In this document: piece after piece, positions 19,001 to 27,450 of the stretch
Layout: every line of letters begins with the position of its first letter
Numbering within the stretch: position 1 is the first letter of the stretch
DNA from: Parcubacteria group bacterium
Lineage (GTDB): Bacteria; Patescibacteriota; Patescibacteriia; UBA9934; GWF2-40-263
Reading direction: 5' to 3'
NCBI GenBank assembly: GCA_013204395.1
Contig: JABMNZ010000009.1
Coordinates: 1 to 52,985 of the forward strand
Length of the DNA: 52,985 nucleotides
Notes under the pieces: generated by a model
The model's input: the letters and a program-made list of their open reading frames with translations, nothing else
What the model was told of the DNA's origin: nothing
Database searches by the model: none
Program-made: the position numbers and the translations under genes

Positions 19001-20295
19001 GCCTCTTGGACGGTCAAAGGTGACCCTGAATTTCCTCGCACGACTGCGGCAAGGAAATTTGAATCCATGACACAATTATAAAGTCCCCTATTACTCACCC
19101 CCTGCGGTGGACACACCACAAACTCAGAAAGCGCATTGAATTCTGTTGTTTGAATTGGATTGGTAGCCAATATATCCGCAAATCTAGCTTGTGCTGACTC
19201 CCTACCAGTCCCAGATAGCCCCTCCAAGTTAAACGGATCGAACTCATCATCATTATCATCAAACAATCCTGTGTAGATCTTGTTCATGAGCTGAGAAAGA
19301 AGCGTATTGGCAAATGTCGATGCGGTAGTAAGTGCCAAACCTCCAATCAACTCCTCGGCATTGACCAGCTCACCAACATTAATTTGTGATTGATCTCCAT
19401 CAACATCCTCGAGGCTGTTTTCAAAATCTTTCTGAAGCGTATCCGATGGCGTCTTTACATTTCCAGAAACGAAATCAGTAACATTTTTATAATCAGATTC
19501 ATTCCTCTGCATGAACTGTAGCAACTTCTGCTCCTTTACTTCCTGATCCACGGCAATGTTCATGCGCAGTGTGGCGCCAAGCTCATTTTTTCCAGGCTTA
19601 AGGGATTCAGCAAATTTTCCTAAAATGGCCGCCTGCCTTGCCTCTGGATCTGTAATGGTTGTAATTGCGCCTCCAATAAACCCTTCCCAATTTGCTCCAA
19701 CCTCTAGGATGTCACACTTAGGTTCTTCTGGCTGGTACTTTTGTTTGATCCCAATGGACATAGCAAGACCAACCAATGGATCGCCTGCTGCTGGATCACA
19801 CAGGTTAAATTTCAAACCCAATTCGTCAGACCCAAGCTCAGAAAGTTGACCAACAGCTTCACCGGCAATCTCAAGACCCAAATTAGCAAAAGCATCTGCT
19901 GGTTCCGTCTTATAGAACATGGAATCTTGTCCACTACCACCTGAAGCAATGGCTACAGCAGCCTCATAAGCAATGCGGTTCAAAACAAACTGAGCAAGGT
20001 TCAAAAGGGCCGTAATAAGAGCGATACGGAAAACAGGTGATAGAATTTTCTCACCAACCGTTTTCAAGGCATTTTTTGCTCCTGTTGCCGGACATACATC
20101 TGTTCCAGGAGATACTCCAACACAAGCTCCTTCAGCAGCCCCAACACCAACTTCAGCAGTCGCAGTAACGAGCTCGGTATCCGCTAATACCTCGTTTGAA
20201 ATACCAAAAAGGCCAATAGAGACAAGGCCCATGACAAACACTGCCATGAGCATGACGGAAATACCTCGTTTGGTTTTATAAGTGCTGTTAATCAT
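10084..20295 (-). CDS. Giant (3403 aa) secreted Cys-rich multidomain surface protein
   Basis: Single uninterrupted ORF; N-terminal signal/TM; conserved-looking segment LLNLAQFVLNRIAYEAAVAIASGGSGQ; two jelly-roll/CBM-like segments; C-terminal PKD-like segment; many Cys pairs. Confidence 0.85.
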   Translation of the reverse strand: MINSTYKTKRGISVMLMAVFVMGLVSIGLFGISNEVLADTELVTATAEVGVGAAEGACVGVSPGTDVCPATGAKNALKTVGEKILSPVFRIALITALLNLAQFVLNRIAYEAAVAIASGGSGQDSMFYKTEPADAFANLGLEIAGEAVGQLSELGSDELGLKFNLCDPAAGDPLVGLAMSIGIKQKYQPEEPKCDILEVGANWEGFIGGAITTITDPEARQAAILGKFAESLKPGKNELGATLRMNIAVDQEVKEQKLLQFMQRNESDYKNVTDFVSGNVKTPSDTLQKDFENSLEDVDGDQSQINVGELVNAEELIGGLALTTASTFANTLLSQLMNKIYTGLFDDNDDEFDPFNLEGLSGTGRESAQARFADILATNPIQTTEFNALSEFVVCPPQGVSNRGLYNCVMDSNFLAAVVRGNSGSPLTVQEAIDEGFISGDWKLIGPDEFATNQDLNCFNYGFCYGNLVKLRKARVIPIGWELAAFRNANGAATLQDIIDGFDTCSQSGDIGPTGTSTQWCHLIDPNWVLKYPDAQCRALVNGEIRLSPQTNGRLTYCADAPSCIGEDNDGNCSDGYGYCVEEKNTWRFRGDECPEQFASCLSFENTNTGEGVDFLVNTVDFSVCGQDNAGCRWYRTQKYFDDAGTQNDESDDEYVWLPTGDNYIVADRDDDWAYLDATTTDAAARATYSYSSGTSLTNTYSNFAYEDRIYLTHDAVECDEDNGGCTQLYEFTDNLVLNSIMNSSFEDDEDSDGFPDDWNNLSGSSSTQAITTVQSNYGSNSFLTNGSFLQQFVNVTGNNFYTFSFYAKVDNATAADTLVSVFLYDEDGVAVDISGTSYAGDCAQDLGNSKYVVTLDPSDPVQFPTGKWARFECTFTTPADTDLLQVVVYSPNIYLDAFQLELGEDANGFTQGYSLNSQLAYYKVAPEYLGCTGRASDPVACGDYAQACTAQEVGCSLYSPEDGDPSVPAIISSLDECPSSCVGYTTYKQEATDRESESFPLYFIATSASTCSEQNVGCDAFTSLAAAGEGGEGTEYFTDTRSCLTEAIADGTARNNTPATFYTWEGSDNAGYQLMTWYLLSSNYDSSTYSSTFNYSGFTEVDAENAPCTHVLMTSENVIVCDDNLGSGTEMINDVWWNDECDEHDDIFDNPDCREYFDPAGEPHYRLHSMTVSVDDACTPYRMDNSNQTDCQASGGFWANQGFCRYYVLSSESTSCSESQSGCREYTGGSGRNATTILDENFEGGTYEDYVFIGPLKNEDLAISNESVATDGHSLSVTNTTGTSPGFETVQIYLNATDTTATYDEDATATCTSVGGTVTDAGCEVETLVDADLVADMSCTIADGQESCGTLTDTIVAGKTFVLDFWAKGDGELSVEFVEEGGGGLVHNMVDPLSDPLIDDTIELSGRWSLYSIGPLDTSAFDDFDENAILRFYMDAGPDLFYIDNITLKQAEENVTLIKDSWVVPSVCDQTPAGADSDQYYLGCEAYTDHNGNDADLYQFTNICSEEVVGCEGFFNTHNSASESAEVFNARCVYTTDTPNDLTDGEVALTNTDCEVGGQTLCTIIVGTSYCTFTAEKTFETPLPIEGNFGIVYGPETRFVRADSPVYMIVNDGVACEPVGMGCTEFGEPTYNQTQTEVTEFESKYYIDLPASYDEILCDQQALFCEEWASEESGNFYFKHPLAKFCEYKNGVPLGNQSYLGWFRSGTTEPCYWTDENADGEFDIGEDSSIIEDGDTFKAWRNGDPGYDGWVAQCDAQYNLCTEFIDVVDTSAAYSYGQSYYFTNNELLADEAVRESQRCEGRVSQKQACALFYNTTNSDLSYNAGASYVTSVHADIFFGGKENDLVDPITCEVEGAGVFEISESDAEFYGLEAGLGTGLEDTVDLCMRRCGYEVDSSDYIETSTSELFIDGDPLISNPNDVYLERSCLGNTDCPVLTTYEGEEVSGVCTNVWEVPDTFDVIPPILLGASNYSTTTQYKLGNDTNEILKVNRDRSCSAWLACDSSKTSWNSSTNTYDRICDSIDLCIEGKLQGEETICTNWEPRDVEILTTEDYASRDVTWSGFEYSGNTIPNQLPIESYNQFNVQAAAYCVDTDGEPRENDNYLPEACDSFTDCEIDLTSPTCTVDSACTAAGYGGCDEAATGGSGKCFYACENSTETDYRLVYKAGECDSSEPIDDDLDGIVDRGGVGNGGSCRVGSCDGGSTSCADNDDCGTRPNGDPEECVVGYCQAQADTCPANADCSCNPDSYTGNVHTDCVGATAGSVSTPICDPRQYVCVDVLTSDEANRDACVDTDDIDGDGEEACGSQQVCVPASTSVVGSCFNNQCLTDITDSDGNGLADPLYLGDARSEACRGYPEFDSPFPVDVVSSWKIYTNVEKIGDDGVSPEYSSFTEDDAVNNLSQSSSPYSFLNGFQDALVCSLDNDGNPVDCECSYDKVEFGNQGSAGIKYFPLGSEFPSDEDGVIPEGICAAGAFTGIACLDDADCFVAGDTEVKCEPLSQISTMYGWSGYCIERDTSIQTKGSPNNEDQACLSWLPIDQLAGATDLYAKFTSAGYSPQDTYYCAEIDMAYNVGTTQIACAEVQDNLCNDGSWEDFKEEASNLNSGGQDDCIAGAWCPDGYFGVMTGCGEQAPDDGTMCSGGDWDCPYVCVPKLSYKTDVSEDVGAKCLPPTQVPGWSNWDWSLTDDSSNFYYAVEDVYDHWANSTGYWHQYNQNHETEARFYVMKKDLFSEAYDYYNDCLARGVLPTTSNGGHLDQFFSPENSIEDLPGYIESGSIFSGEGFRNLTYSFNPEAVCTSLVQVSTKTLGGDDSLPFDTYNAAFTDRLWQTGEDRYTIGGDDTNFFGYSNSTGQAQFGKATDYQIMEDLPDPFPNRVVMCSEGLSKDPAPADPTVSCSSGSITSSTGDDARAYQDTSIGFPVFGGVDYCKENDCSCLDGTNRNYDWCSWDNNRLIECGGPTHAGLCTVSDDGASSPSFLPCSLDNNVFLEDGTPSYNEIDCSSSPGDYCAGAVCDGGLYNGKGGVGPDGNSSTTCDSNDDCESNTCFGVADFETGYFVSATCMLDSDTPPGWALNGGSDEAAVIDRLSQIFGKLYGMVVFDNDGYAGLADWTISQMITKFNNDPRENWTPYDLPDVTSQGQGDWFWNNRYDNDGDVPHIAAVGSCNGSDCQEGAEDSFTIDESTSGSIEAEASYRASASFFAYADTDHMPIRRIVVDWGDDFTALTGDQPWSTGSQSGSNATDNFYKNHRGVNPVTKQDICTDGSEGEFGDSPRACSSSYLTYTHDYTCTPGQVSDLTAAGRNCNFEDDGRLVNSPCVASEACVFQPRIHVMDNWGWCTGFCDSESADTGEECFTGLDSAGAGIDECNIEDCPGGGSEDCETEYFLGGVANPWINWGGTISVIPE

Positions 20296-20297
20296 GT

Positions 20298-21026
20298 TTA
20301 TTGTGTTACCTCAATCTCTGCAGAGGTCGTGTCCAAAGGAACTTGATCAATTAACTCCTCAAACGCCCCTGAGTCATTTGCATCATCTACAACCGTATAG
20401 AAAAACTCTTGCAATGTTTCATCATCAATTTCACTCAACTCCACCTCTGACATACCTGAATCAACAAGAGCGGAACGAATTTGTTCTATCGTCGCTTGCT
20501 TAAAAAAGTTTTCAACATCTGCTTGACTATCAAATTTTACAGCTCCTGCGGCAAGAATACTATCTTCACCAAGCCCACCAATGAGTCCTGCGGCAACGCC
20601 AGTTTGACCATCCACGTTCTCTGACGCCCCACTGGTAGTAAAGCAATCTGTTCCCGTTGGACAGTTTGGGTTGTTTCCAGAGAAGACCTCTGACTTATCA
20701 TCAAACCCGTCTGAATCTGAATCTGATAGATAGGGCGACGTCTTATACACATACAACTCATCGTAGTCCACTAGTCCATCGCCATCTGTATCCTTTGATT
20801 TGGATTCTTCTAATTCGCGTGCCTCACGATCCGAGCTCGTCAAAAATTCTTGCCCGGTATACATCTCGGCAATTTGTTTTTGGATGGGTCGATCTAGGTT
20901 TGCGCCGAATGAAAAAAATCCTAGAACCACTCCTCCAAACCCAAGAAACATCAAAATCGCAAAAGCAACCTTCTGCTCCGCGCTAAGCGTCGCTGGTGGA
21001 CGATGTTTCACTCTTTGTGTGGGCAT
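20298..21026 (-). CDS. Membrane-anchored protein with thrombospondin type 3-like Ca-binding repeats
   Basis: TM VAFAILMFLGFGGVVLGFFSF; DTDGDGLVDYDELYVYKTSPYLSDSDSDGFDDKSE; 2-nt gap to the giant gene ATG (TAA-ac-ATG). ATG at 21026 preferred over upstream TTG at 21038. Confidence 0.75.
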   Translation of the reverse strand: MPTQRVKHRPPATLSAEQKVAFAILMFLGFGGVVLGFFSFGANLDRPIQKQIAEMYTGQEFLTSSDREARELEESKSKDTDGDGLVDYDELYVYKTSPYLSDSDSDGFDDKSEVFSGNNPNCPTGTDCFTTSGASENVDGQTGVAAGLIGGLGEDSILAAGAVKFDSQADVENFFKQATIEQIRSALVDSGMSEVELSEIDDETLQEFFYTVVDDANDSGAFEELIDQVPLDTTSAEIEVTQ

Positions 21027-21048
21027 AATCGTTCCCAAATATTATAGC

Positions 21049-21078
21049 AAAACGCCCAAGGAAACCCTAGGCGTTTTT
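21049..21078 (-). terminator. Putative terminator of the rsmA operon
   Basis: AAAACGCCcAaGG-AAA-CCcTaGGCGTTTTT hairpin. Confidence 0.5.
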
Positions 21079-21829
21079 AACTTTTATTCTTCAAATTGTG
21101 GGTAAGTTCAATCCAATCGTTTACCGTGAGTTCCTGTGCCCGGATCTTTGGATTGAGCTCCGTGGCTTCCAAAGCCTCTTTTCCCTCCTTTCCAAGATTC
21201 TTTTGAAGCTGTTTTCTTCGTGCGGCAAACCCCCTCTTAGCCACAGAAATGACTTCCTCAGGATGATAATCGCTTTTTGACAGATCTAATCGTTCTAGTA
21301 CAACAATAGCAGAATCTACCTTCGGAATGGGACGAAACGCTCCCGCTGGAACACTCCCCGCCCTTGAGCAGGTTGCATACAGCTGACAAACGATTGATAA
21401 CAGGCTCATTTCAGGTGGGTGAGCAATAATTCTATTTGCCACCTCTTTTTGTACAAGGAGCACCAAACGCTCTGGGCCAGGGTTTATGGTGAGATAACGC
21501 CGAAGAATGTCTGAAGTGATGCTGTAAGGAATATTGGCCACAAGCTTATACCGTGACATGGATGGGGTAAAAGAAAGGGCATCGCCTTCAATGAGCTCAA
21601 TCTGATCACCAAATTCTTCTCGCAGTGGTTCTATCAAAGAGGCGTCTGTTTCTATGGCCGTCACCTTAGCCCCCGCCTCTACAAGGGCACGAGTGAGTAT
21701 TCCCGTCCCAGGACCAATCTCAAACACACTCTCCCCAGGCTTAATGTCGGCAGCTGCGACAATTTTTTTGATCGCCGTTGCATCAACCAACCAGTTCTGT
21801 GAATAAGATTTTTTAGCCTTTGGTAACAT
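21077..21829 (-). CDS. rsmA: 16S rRNA (adenine-N6,N6)-dimethyltransferase
   Basis: QNWLVD, VFEIGPGTGILTRAL, KLVANIPYSITSDILRR. Confidence 0.93.
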   Translation of the reverse strand: MLPKAKKSYSQNWLVDATAIKKIVAAADIKPGESVFEIGPGTGILTRALVEAGAKVTAIETDASLIEPLREEFGDQIELIEGDALSFTPSMSRYKLVANIPYSITSDILRRYLTINPGPERLVLLVQKEVANRIIAHPPEMSLLSIVCQLYATCSRAGSVPAGAFRPIPKVDSAIVVLERLDLSKSDYHPEEVISVAKRGFAARRKQLQKNLGKEGKEALEATELNPKIRAQELTVNDWIELTHNLKNKS

Positions 21830-21832
21830 AAT

Positions 21833-22411
21833 CTAGATCTCAATGGATCCCTGACGAATCACCTCTGGATACCCATAATCATCCACCGTCACAATCGTCG
21901 AGGGTGGCTCTGGTGTAAGCTCCCCTGCATCAAGATACAAATCTGGCTCATCACCAAGCTGCTCTTTCACGCAAGCAATGGAATAACAGACACCCGCCCC
22001 GCTTCTGTTGGCGCTCGTCGATACAATGGGAGCTCCCAAGCCCTTGGAAAGCGCCTGAGAAACTGCATTGGATGATATCCGAACCGCAACCGTACCATCA
22101 CGAACAACCCCCATAGATAGCTCTTCTCCGATTACGGGGAGGATCATGGTCAATGCCCCGGGCCAATGGACCTGAGCAAGTCCAGCCAAACCGCCAGGTA
22201 CACCCGCAATAGCCTCGATCATCTCCATATCAGCCGCAATCACTGGAAAAGCCTTGGTCTGCTCACGTCCCTTTATATCCCTAACCTTTTCTACCGCCTC
22301 AGTATTTGTCGCATCAGCCGCGAGTCCATAAGCCGTCTCCGTAGGGAAAACAACCACACCCCCACCACGAAGGACGTTAACCGCTTCTTCAATGTCTTTT
22401 TCAGTAATCAT
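21833..22411 (-). CDS. tsaC: Sua5/YciO/YrdC/YwlC-family L-threonylcarbamoyladenylate synthase
   Basis: GGVVVFPTETAYGLAADATN, WPGALTMILP, VAVRISSNAVSQALSKGLGAPIVSTSANRSG. Confidence 0.88.
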   Translation of the reverse strand: MITEKDIEEAVNVLRGGGVVVFPTETAYGLAADATNTEAVEKVRDIKGREQTKAFPVIAADMEMIEAIAGVPGGLAGLAQVHWPGALTMILPVIGEELSMGVVRDGTVAVRISSNAVSQALSKGLGAPIVSTSANRSGAGVCYSIACVKEQLGDEPDLYLDAGELTPEPPSTIVTVDDYGYPEVIRQGSIEI

Positions 22412-22527
22412 ATATCTTTTTCATTTCAACGTTGTCGCGCATCTTGAACACCTATTGAAGATGCGTGCCATTTTTTCTCCCCCCTCACGGTAAACTCATC
22501 TCTCTCTTTTCCCCTCCCATCACACCA

Positions 22528-22630
22528 GTTGACCACGACGAAAGACGTTGGCGACAAATTTTAGTCGGCCCCCTGTTCAGCCGATCTCAAATTTAGTCCC
22601 GACGGCTGTTCGTCCAATACTCAACTCACC
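22528..22630 (-). repeat. Structured intergenic element, copy A
   Basis: Shares CCACGACGAAAGACGTYGGCGACAAATTTTAGTCGGC...GCCGATCTCA and CGTCCAAYACTCAACTCACC with copy B. Confidence 0.75.
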
Positions 22631-22645
22631 CACCACTCAACTCAC

Positions 22646-23575
22646 CTACCCCCTCTCATACCACTTAATCGTCTTTTTCAACCCATCATCAAACTTCACC
22701 TTTGGTTCCCACCCAAGAAACTTCATTGCTTTTTTATAACTGAGTGCTGAGCGCATCACCTCCCCTGGCGCAGCTGCAACGTGACGCTCTGGAAGTTGAT
22801 AACCAATAATCTTAGCCATCTTCTTGAAAAGTGTGTTCACGCTTGTTTCTCGTGACGTACCAATATTAAACTCTCCGACAACATTTCTATTCATGGCCGC
22901 CATATTTGCCCTGACCACATCCCCAACATACACAAAATCCCGTGTCTGCTTTCCCGTACCGGTGATCATTGTTGGCTGCCCCTTGAGCATTCTTTCAGCG
23001 AAAATTGAAATTACCCCAGCCTCCCCCTCAGCATTCTGACGAGGTCCATAGACGTTTGCGTAACGAAGAGCTACGTAGGGCATCCCATGGACATGATAGG
23101 CATAGTTAAAATACATCTCTGCACTTCGCTTTGAAATTCCGTAGGGGGAAATCGGTGCTGGTGGGGTCTTTTCTGAATATGGAATCCTGGCACCCTCTGG
23201 ATACATCGGACCACCAGTGGACGTATACACAATCTTCTTCGTCCCAAGTTTTCCACATTCATGAGCGATCGTAATGCTCCCCATGACATTAATCCGAGCA
23301 TCTCCCGGGGGATCCACGACGCTTTGGCGTAAATTAACCTGAGCGGCGAGATGAAAAACAATATCTGGATTTATCTTCTTAAGTAACTTTGGAAATAGCG
23401 GACTCAAAATGGACATCTTTGTAAAATGCGCATTAGGATTGATATTTTTCTTTACCCCAGTAGATAGATCATCCACCACATACACCTTAATGCGACGCCT
23501 AATAAGCGCATCAACGATATGAGAGCCAATAAACCCGGCCCCTCCTGTCACTAAAGCTGTCTTGTATTTTGGCAT
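22646..23575 (-). CDS. NAD-dependent epimerase/dehydratase (extended SDR, UDP-sugar epimerase-like)
   Basis: VTGGAGFIGSHIVDALIRRRIKVYVVDDLSTG; SPYGISKRSAEMY; ALRYANVYGPRQ. Confidence 0.92.
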   Translation of the reverse strand: MPKYKTALVTGGAGFIGSHIVDALIRRRIKVYVVDDLSTGVKKNINPNAHFTKMSILSPLFPKLLKKINPDIVFHLAAQVNLRQSVVDPPGDARINVMGSITIAHECGKLGTKKIVYTSTGGPMYPEGARIPYSEKTPPAPISPYGISKRSAEMYFNYAYHVHGMPYVALRYANVYGPRQNAEGEAGVISIFAERMLKGQPTMITGTGKQTRDFVYVGDVVRANMAAMNRNVVGEFNIGTSRETSVNTLFKKMAKIIGYQLPERHVAAAPGEVMRSALSYKKAMKFLGWEPKVKFDDGLKKTIKWYERG

Positions 23576-23646
23576 AACTTTTTATTACGTCCTAAAATCC
23601 CAACAGGTATTAAATGATACTCCATCCCCCCGCCACCCAACCATCA

Positions 23647-23732
23647 GAGCGAACGAGCGCTGAGACAACTTTGAGTCGGAAATATGCGCCCGATCTCACA
23701 AGTTCGTCCCAGTGATCGGTTCGCTTCACACC
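23647..23732 (-). repeat. Structured intergenic element, divergent copy C
   Basis: GACAAcTTTgAGTCGGaaatatgcgcCCGATCTCACAAGTT matches A/B core; different stem sequences keep pairing. Confidence 0.55.
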
Positions 23733-23738
23733 AAAACC

Positions 23739-24855
23739 CTACTCTTGATTAGCCTCCTCAAACCTGTCTGAGTCTTCGAGTCTTTGCCTTAGATAGGCCT
23801 CCATAAATGGTTCTAACGCGCCATCTAACACACCAATAGCATCTGACACTTCAAAATTCGACCGATGATCCTTAACCATCTTATAAGGATGGAGTACATA
23901 TGACCGAATTTGATTGCCCCATTCAGCACTTTGATAATCACCTCTTAGATCTTGCTTCTGTTGTGCCAGATTATCAAGTTGAATCTTGTGAAGCTTTGAT
24001 TTGAGGATCTTCATGGCCGTCTCCTTGTTCTGTTGCTGCGATCTTTCGTTCTGACAAGAAACAGAAATTTTGGTTGGAAGATGAACGATGCGGACCGCAC
24101 TGTACGTGGTATTCACGCTTTGCCCTCCTTTACCAGAAGATAAGAATGTATCAATGCGTAAATCCTTTGGATCAATCTCGACTTCCTCCACGTCGGCAAT
24201 TTCTGGAATCACCTCTACAAGAGCGAATGTCGTGTGTCGCATCTTCTCTGCATCAAATGGTGATATGCGCACAAGACGATGCACGCCATGTTCACTTTTA
24301 AAATATCCATAGGCCCAGCGCCCATCAATGCGAACCGTCACACTCTTGAGCCCCACATCCTGAGCTCGAGACTCATCGAGAATTTTCACATCCCAATTTT
24401 TTCCCTCAGCAAAACGCAGGAACATGCGCAACAACATCTGAGTCCAATCCTGCGCTTCTGTTCCACCAGAACCAGCGTGAATCGACAGAATCGCGGGATC
24501 CTTGTCATAGTCCCCATTAAACAGCGTGGCAAACTCCATGGTTAAGAATTGTTTCTCAAATCCCTCCAACTTGTGAGTGAGCTCGTCTTGGAGCTCCTCA
24601 TCTTCAAGCTGTGCCAATTCCAATAGGTCACCAAGGCTTGCCTGAATAGCTTCCCACGTTTCCAGTTCCGATCGTAAATCTGCCGCCTCCTTACTCACAC
24701 GTTTAGCCGTGTCTTGATCAGACCAAAAATCCTCTCCCCCCATCTCCACTTCCAAAGCCTCAACCTGCGTCCTTACGGTATCGAGGTCAAAGTAACCTCC
24801 AGGCTTCAGTGATCTTTGCCTGGAGGGCTTGAATTTGATTAATAAGCTCTTTCAT
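23739..24855 (-). CDS. prfB: Peptide chain release factor 2, expressed by programmed +1 frameshift at 24787-24792
   Basis: ATG at 24855: MKELINQIQALQAKITEAWRLL then in-frame TGA; +1 shift at CTTTGAC gives DLDTVRTQVEALEVEMGGEDFW... continuous with the 338-aa ORF; GSGGTEAQDW, SGKGGQSVNTTYSAVRI. Confidence 0.94.
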
Positions 24856-24857
24856 AA

Positions 24858-25187
24858 CTACAATTTTAGATTCTTGGCATACTTGCCTAAAATCGGCATG
24901 TTCCACATTTTTCCATCAATAGCATTTACCATTCCAAGAATAATGAGGATAACGAGAACGATTGAACCTAAGGAGAAAACAATTTGACCAAGAATTGGGA
25001 CAATATTTCCTATCCATAGAACAACCCACGCAATGAGCAATACAAGCCCCTGTTTTCCATGGTGCTGAGCAAACGCTGATTCCTTCTTTAATAAAAGTGG
25101 GATCAAACAGAGAATCCCAAGGTAACCAATCGCGGCGATAAGGCGATCATCAGGAAGATCGCTCTGTGGTGGAAGGTGATCATTCAT
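24858..25187 (-). CDS. Small membrane protein, DUF4870-like
   Basis: MNDHLPPQSDLPDDRLIAAIGYLGILCLIPLLLKKESAFAQHHGKQGLVLLIAWVVLWI... Confidence 0.7.
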   Translation of the reverse strand: MNDHLPPQSDLPDDRLIAAIGYLGILCLIPLLLKKESAFAQHHGKQGLVLLIAWVVLWIGNIVPILGQIVFSLGSIVLVILIILGMVNAIDGKMWNMPILGKYAKNLKL

Positions 25188-25220
25188 ATGAGGGTATGGT
25201 AGCAGATCGCCACCTGTCAG

Positions 25221-25249
25221 CAAACAAAACAGGGCCCTCACGGACCCTG
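25221..25249 (-). terminator. Intrinsic terminator of the groESL transcript
   Basis: Minus strand CAGGGTCC-GTGA-GGGCCCTGTTTTGTTT. Confidence 0.75.
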
Positions 25250-25281
25250 AATCTTCCATCCCCCCCCACACACCATAAACA

Positions 25282-25400
25282 GTTAACCACGACGAAAGAC
25301 GTCGGCGACAAATTTTAGTCGGCTCTCTGTTTTAGCCGATCTCACAAGTTTCCGGCGGAGCCGGACCCGGCTCCGCCGGGCGTCCAACACTCAACTCACC
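25282..25400 (-). repeat. Structured intergenic element, copy B, with inserted 13-bp GC palindrome
   Basis: Same core as copy A; additionally CCGGCGGAGCCGG-AC-CCGGCTCCGCCGG at 25352-25379. Confidence 0.75.
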
Positions 25401-25406
25401 TCCCCC

Positions 25407-27336
<1,930 letters not shown>

Positions 27337-27382
27337 AGTGATAGGTTATTAATTGATTAAAGAATTTATCGAAAAAAACACG

Positions 27383-27409
27383 TTAGCAGTCCCCCTTCAA
27401 GAGTGCTAA
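27383..27409. promoter_or_regulatory. CIRCE operator (HrcA site) upstream of groES
   Basis: TTAGCAGTC-CCCCTTCAA-GAGTGCTAA; one mismatch to the TTAGCACTC-N9-GAGTGCTAA consensus. Confidence 0.95.
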
Positions 27410-27416
27410 CGCGAGT

Positions 27417-27444
27417 ATTGTAGGCGATTGTATAGACGTGTCAA
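27417..27444 (-). promoter_or_regulatory. groESL promoter
   Basis: Minus strand TTGACA-N16-TACAAT directly upstream of CIRCE. Confidence 0.85.
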
Positions 27445-27450
27445 GTTCCT

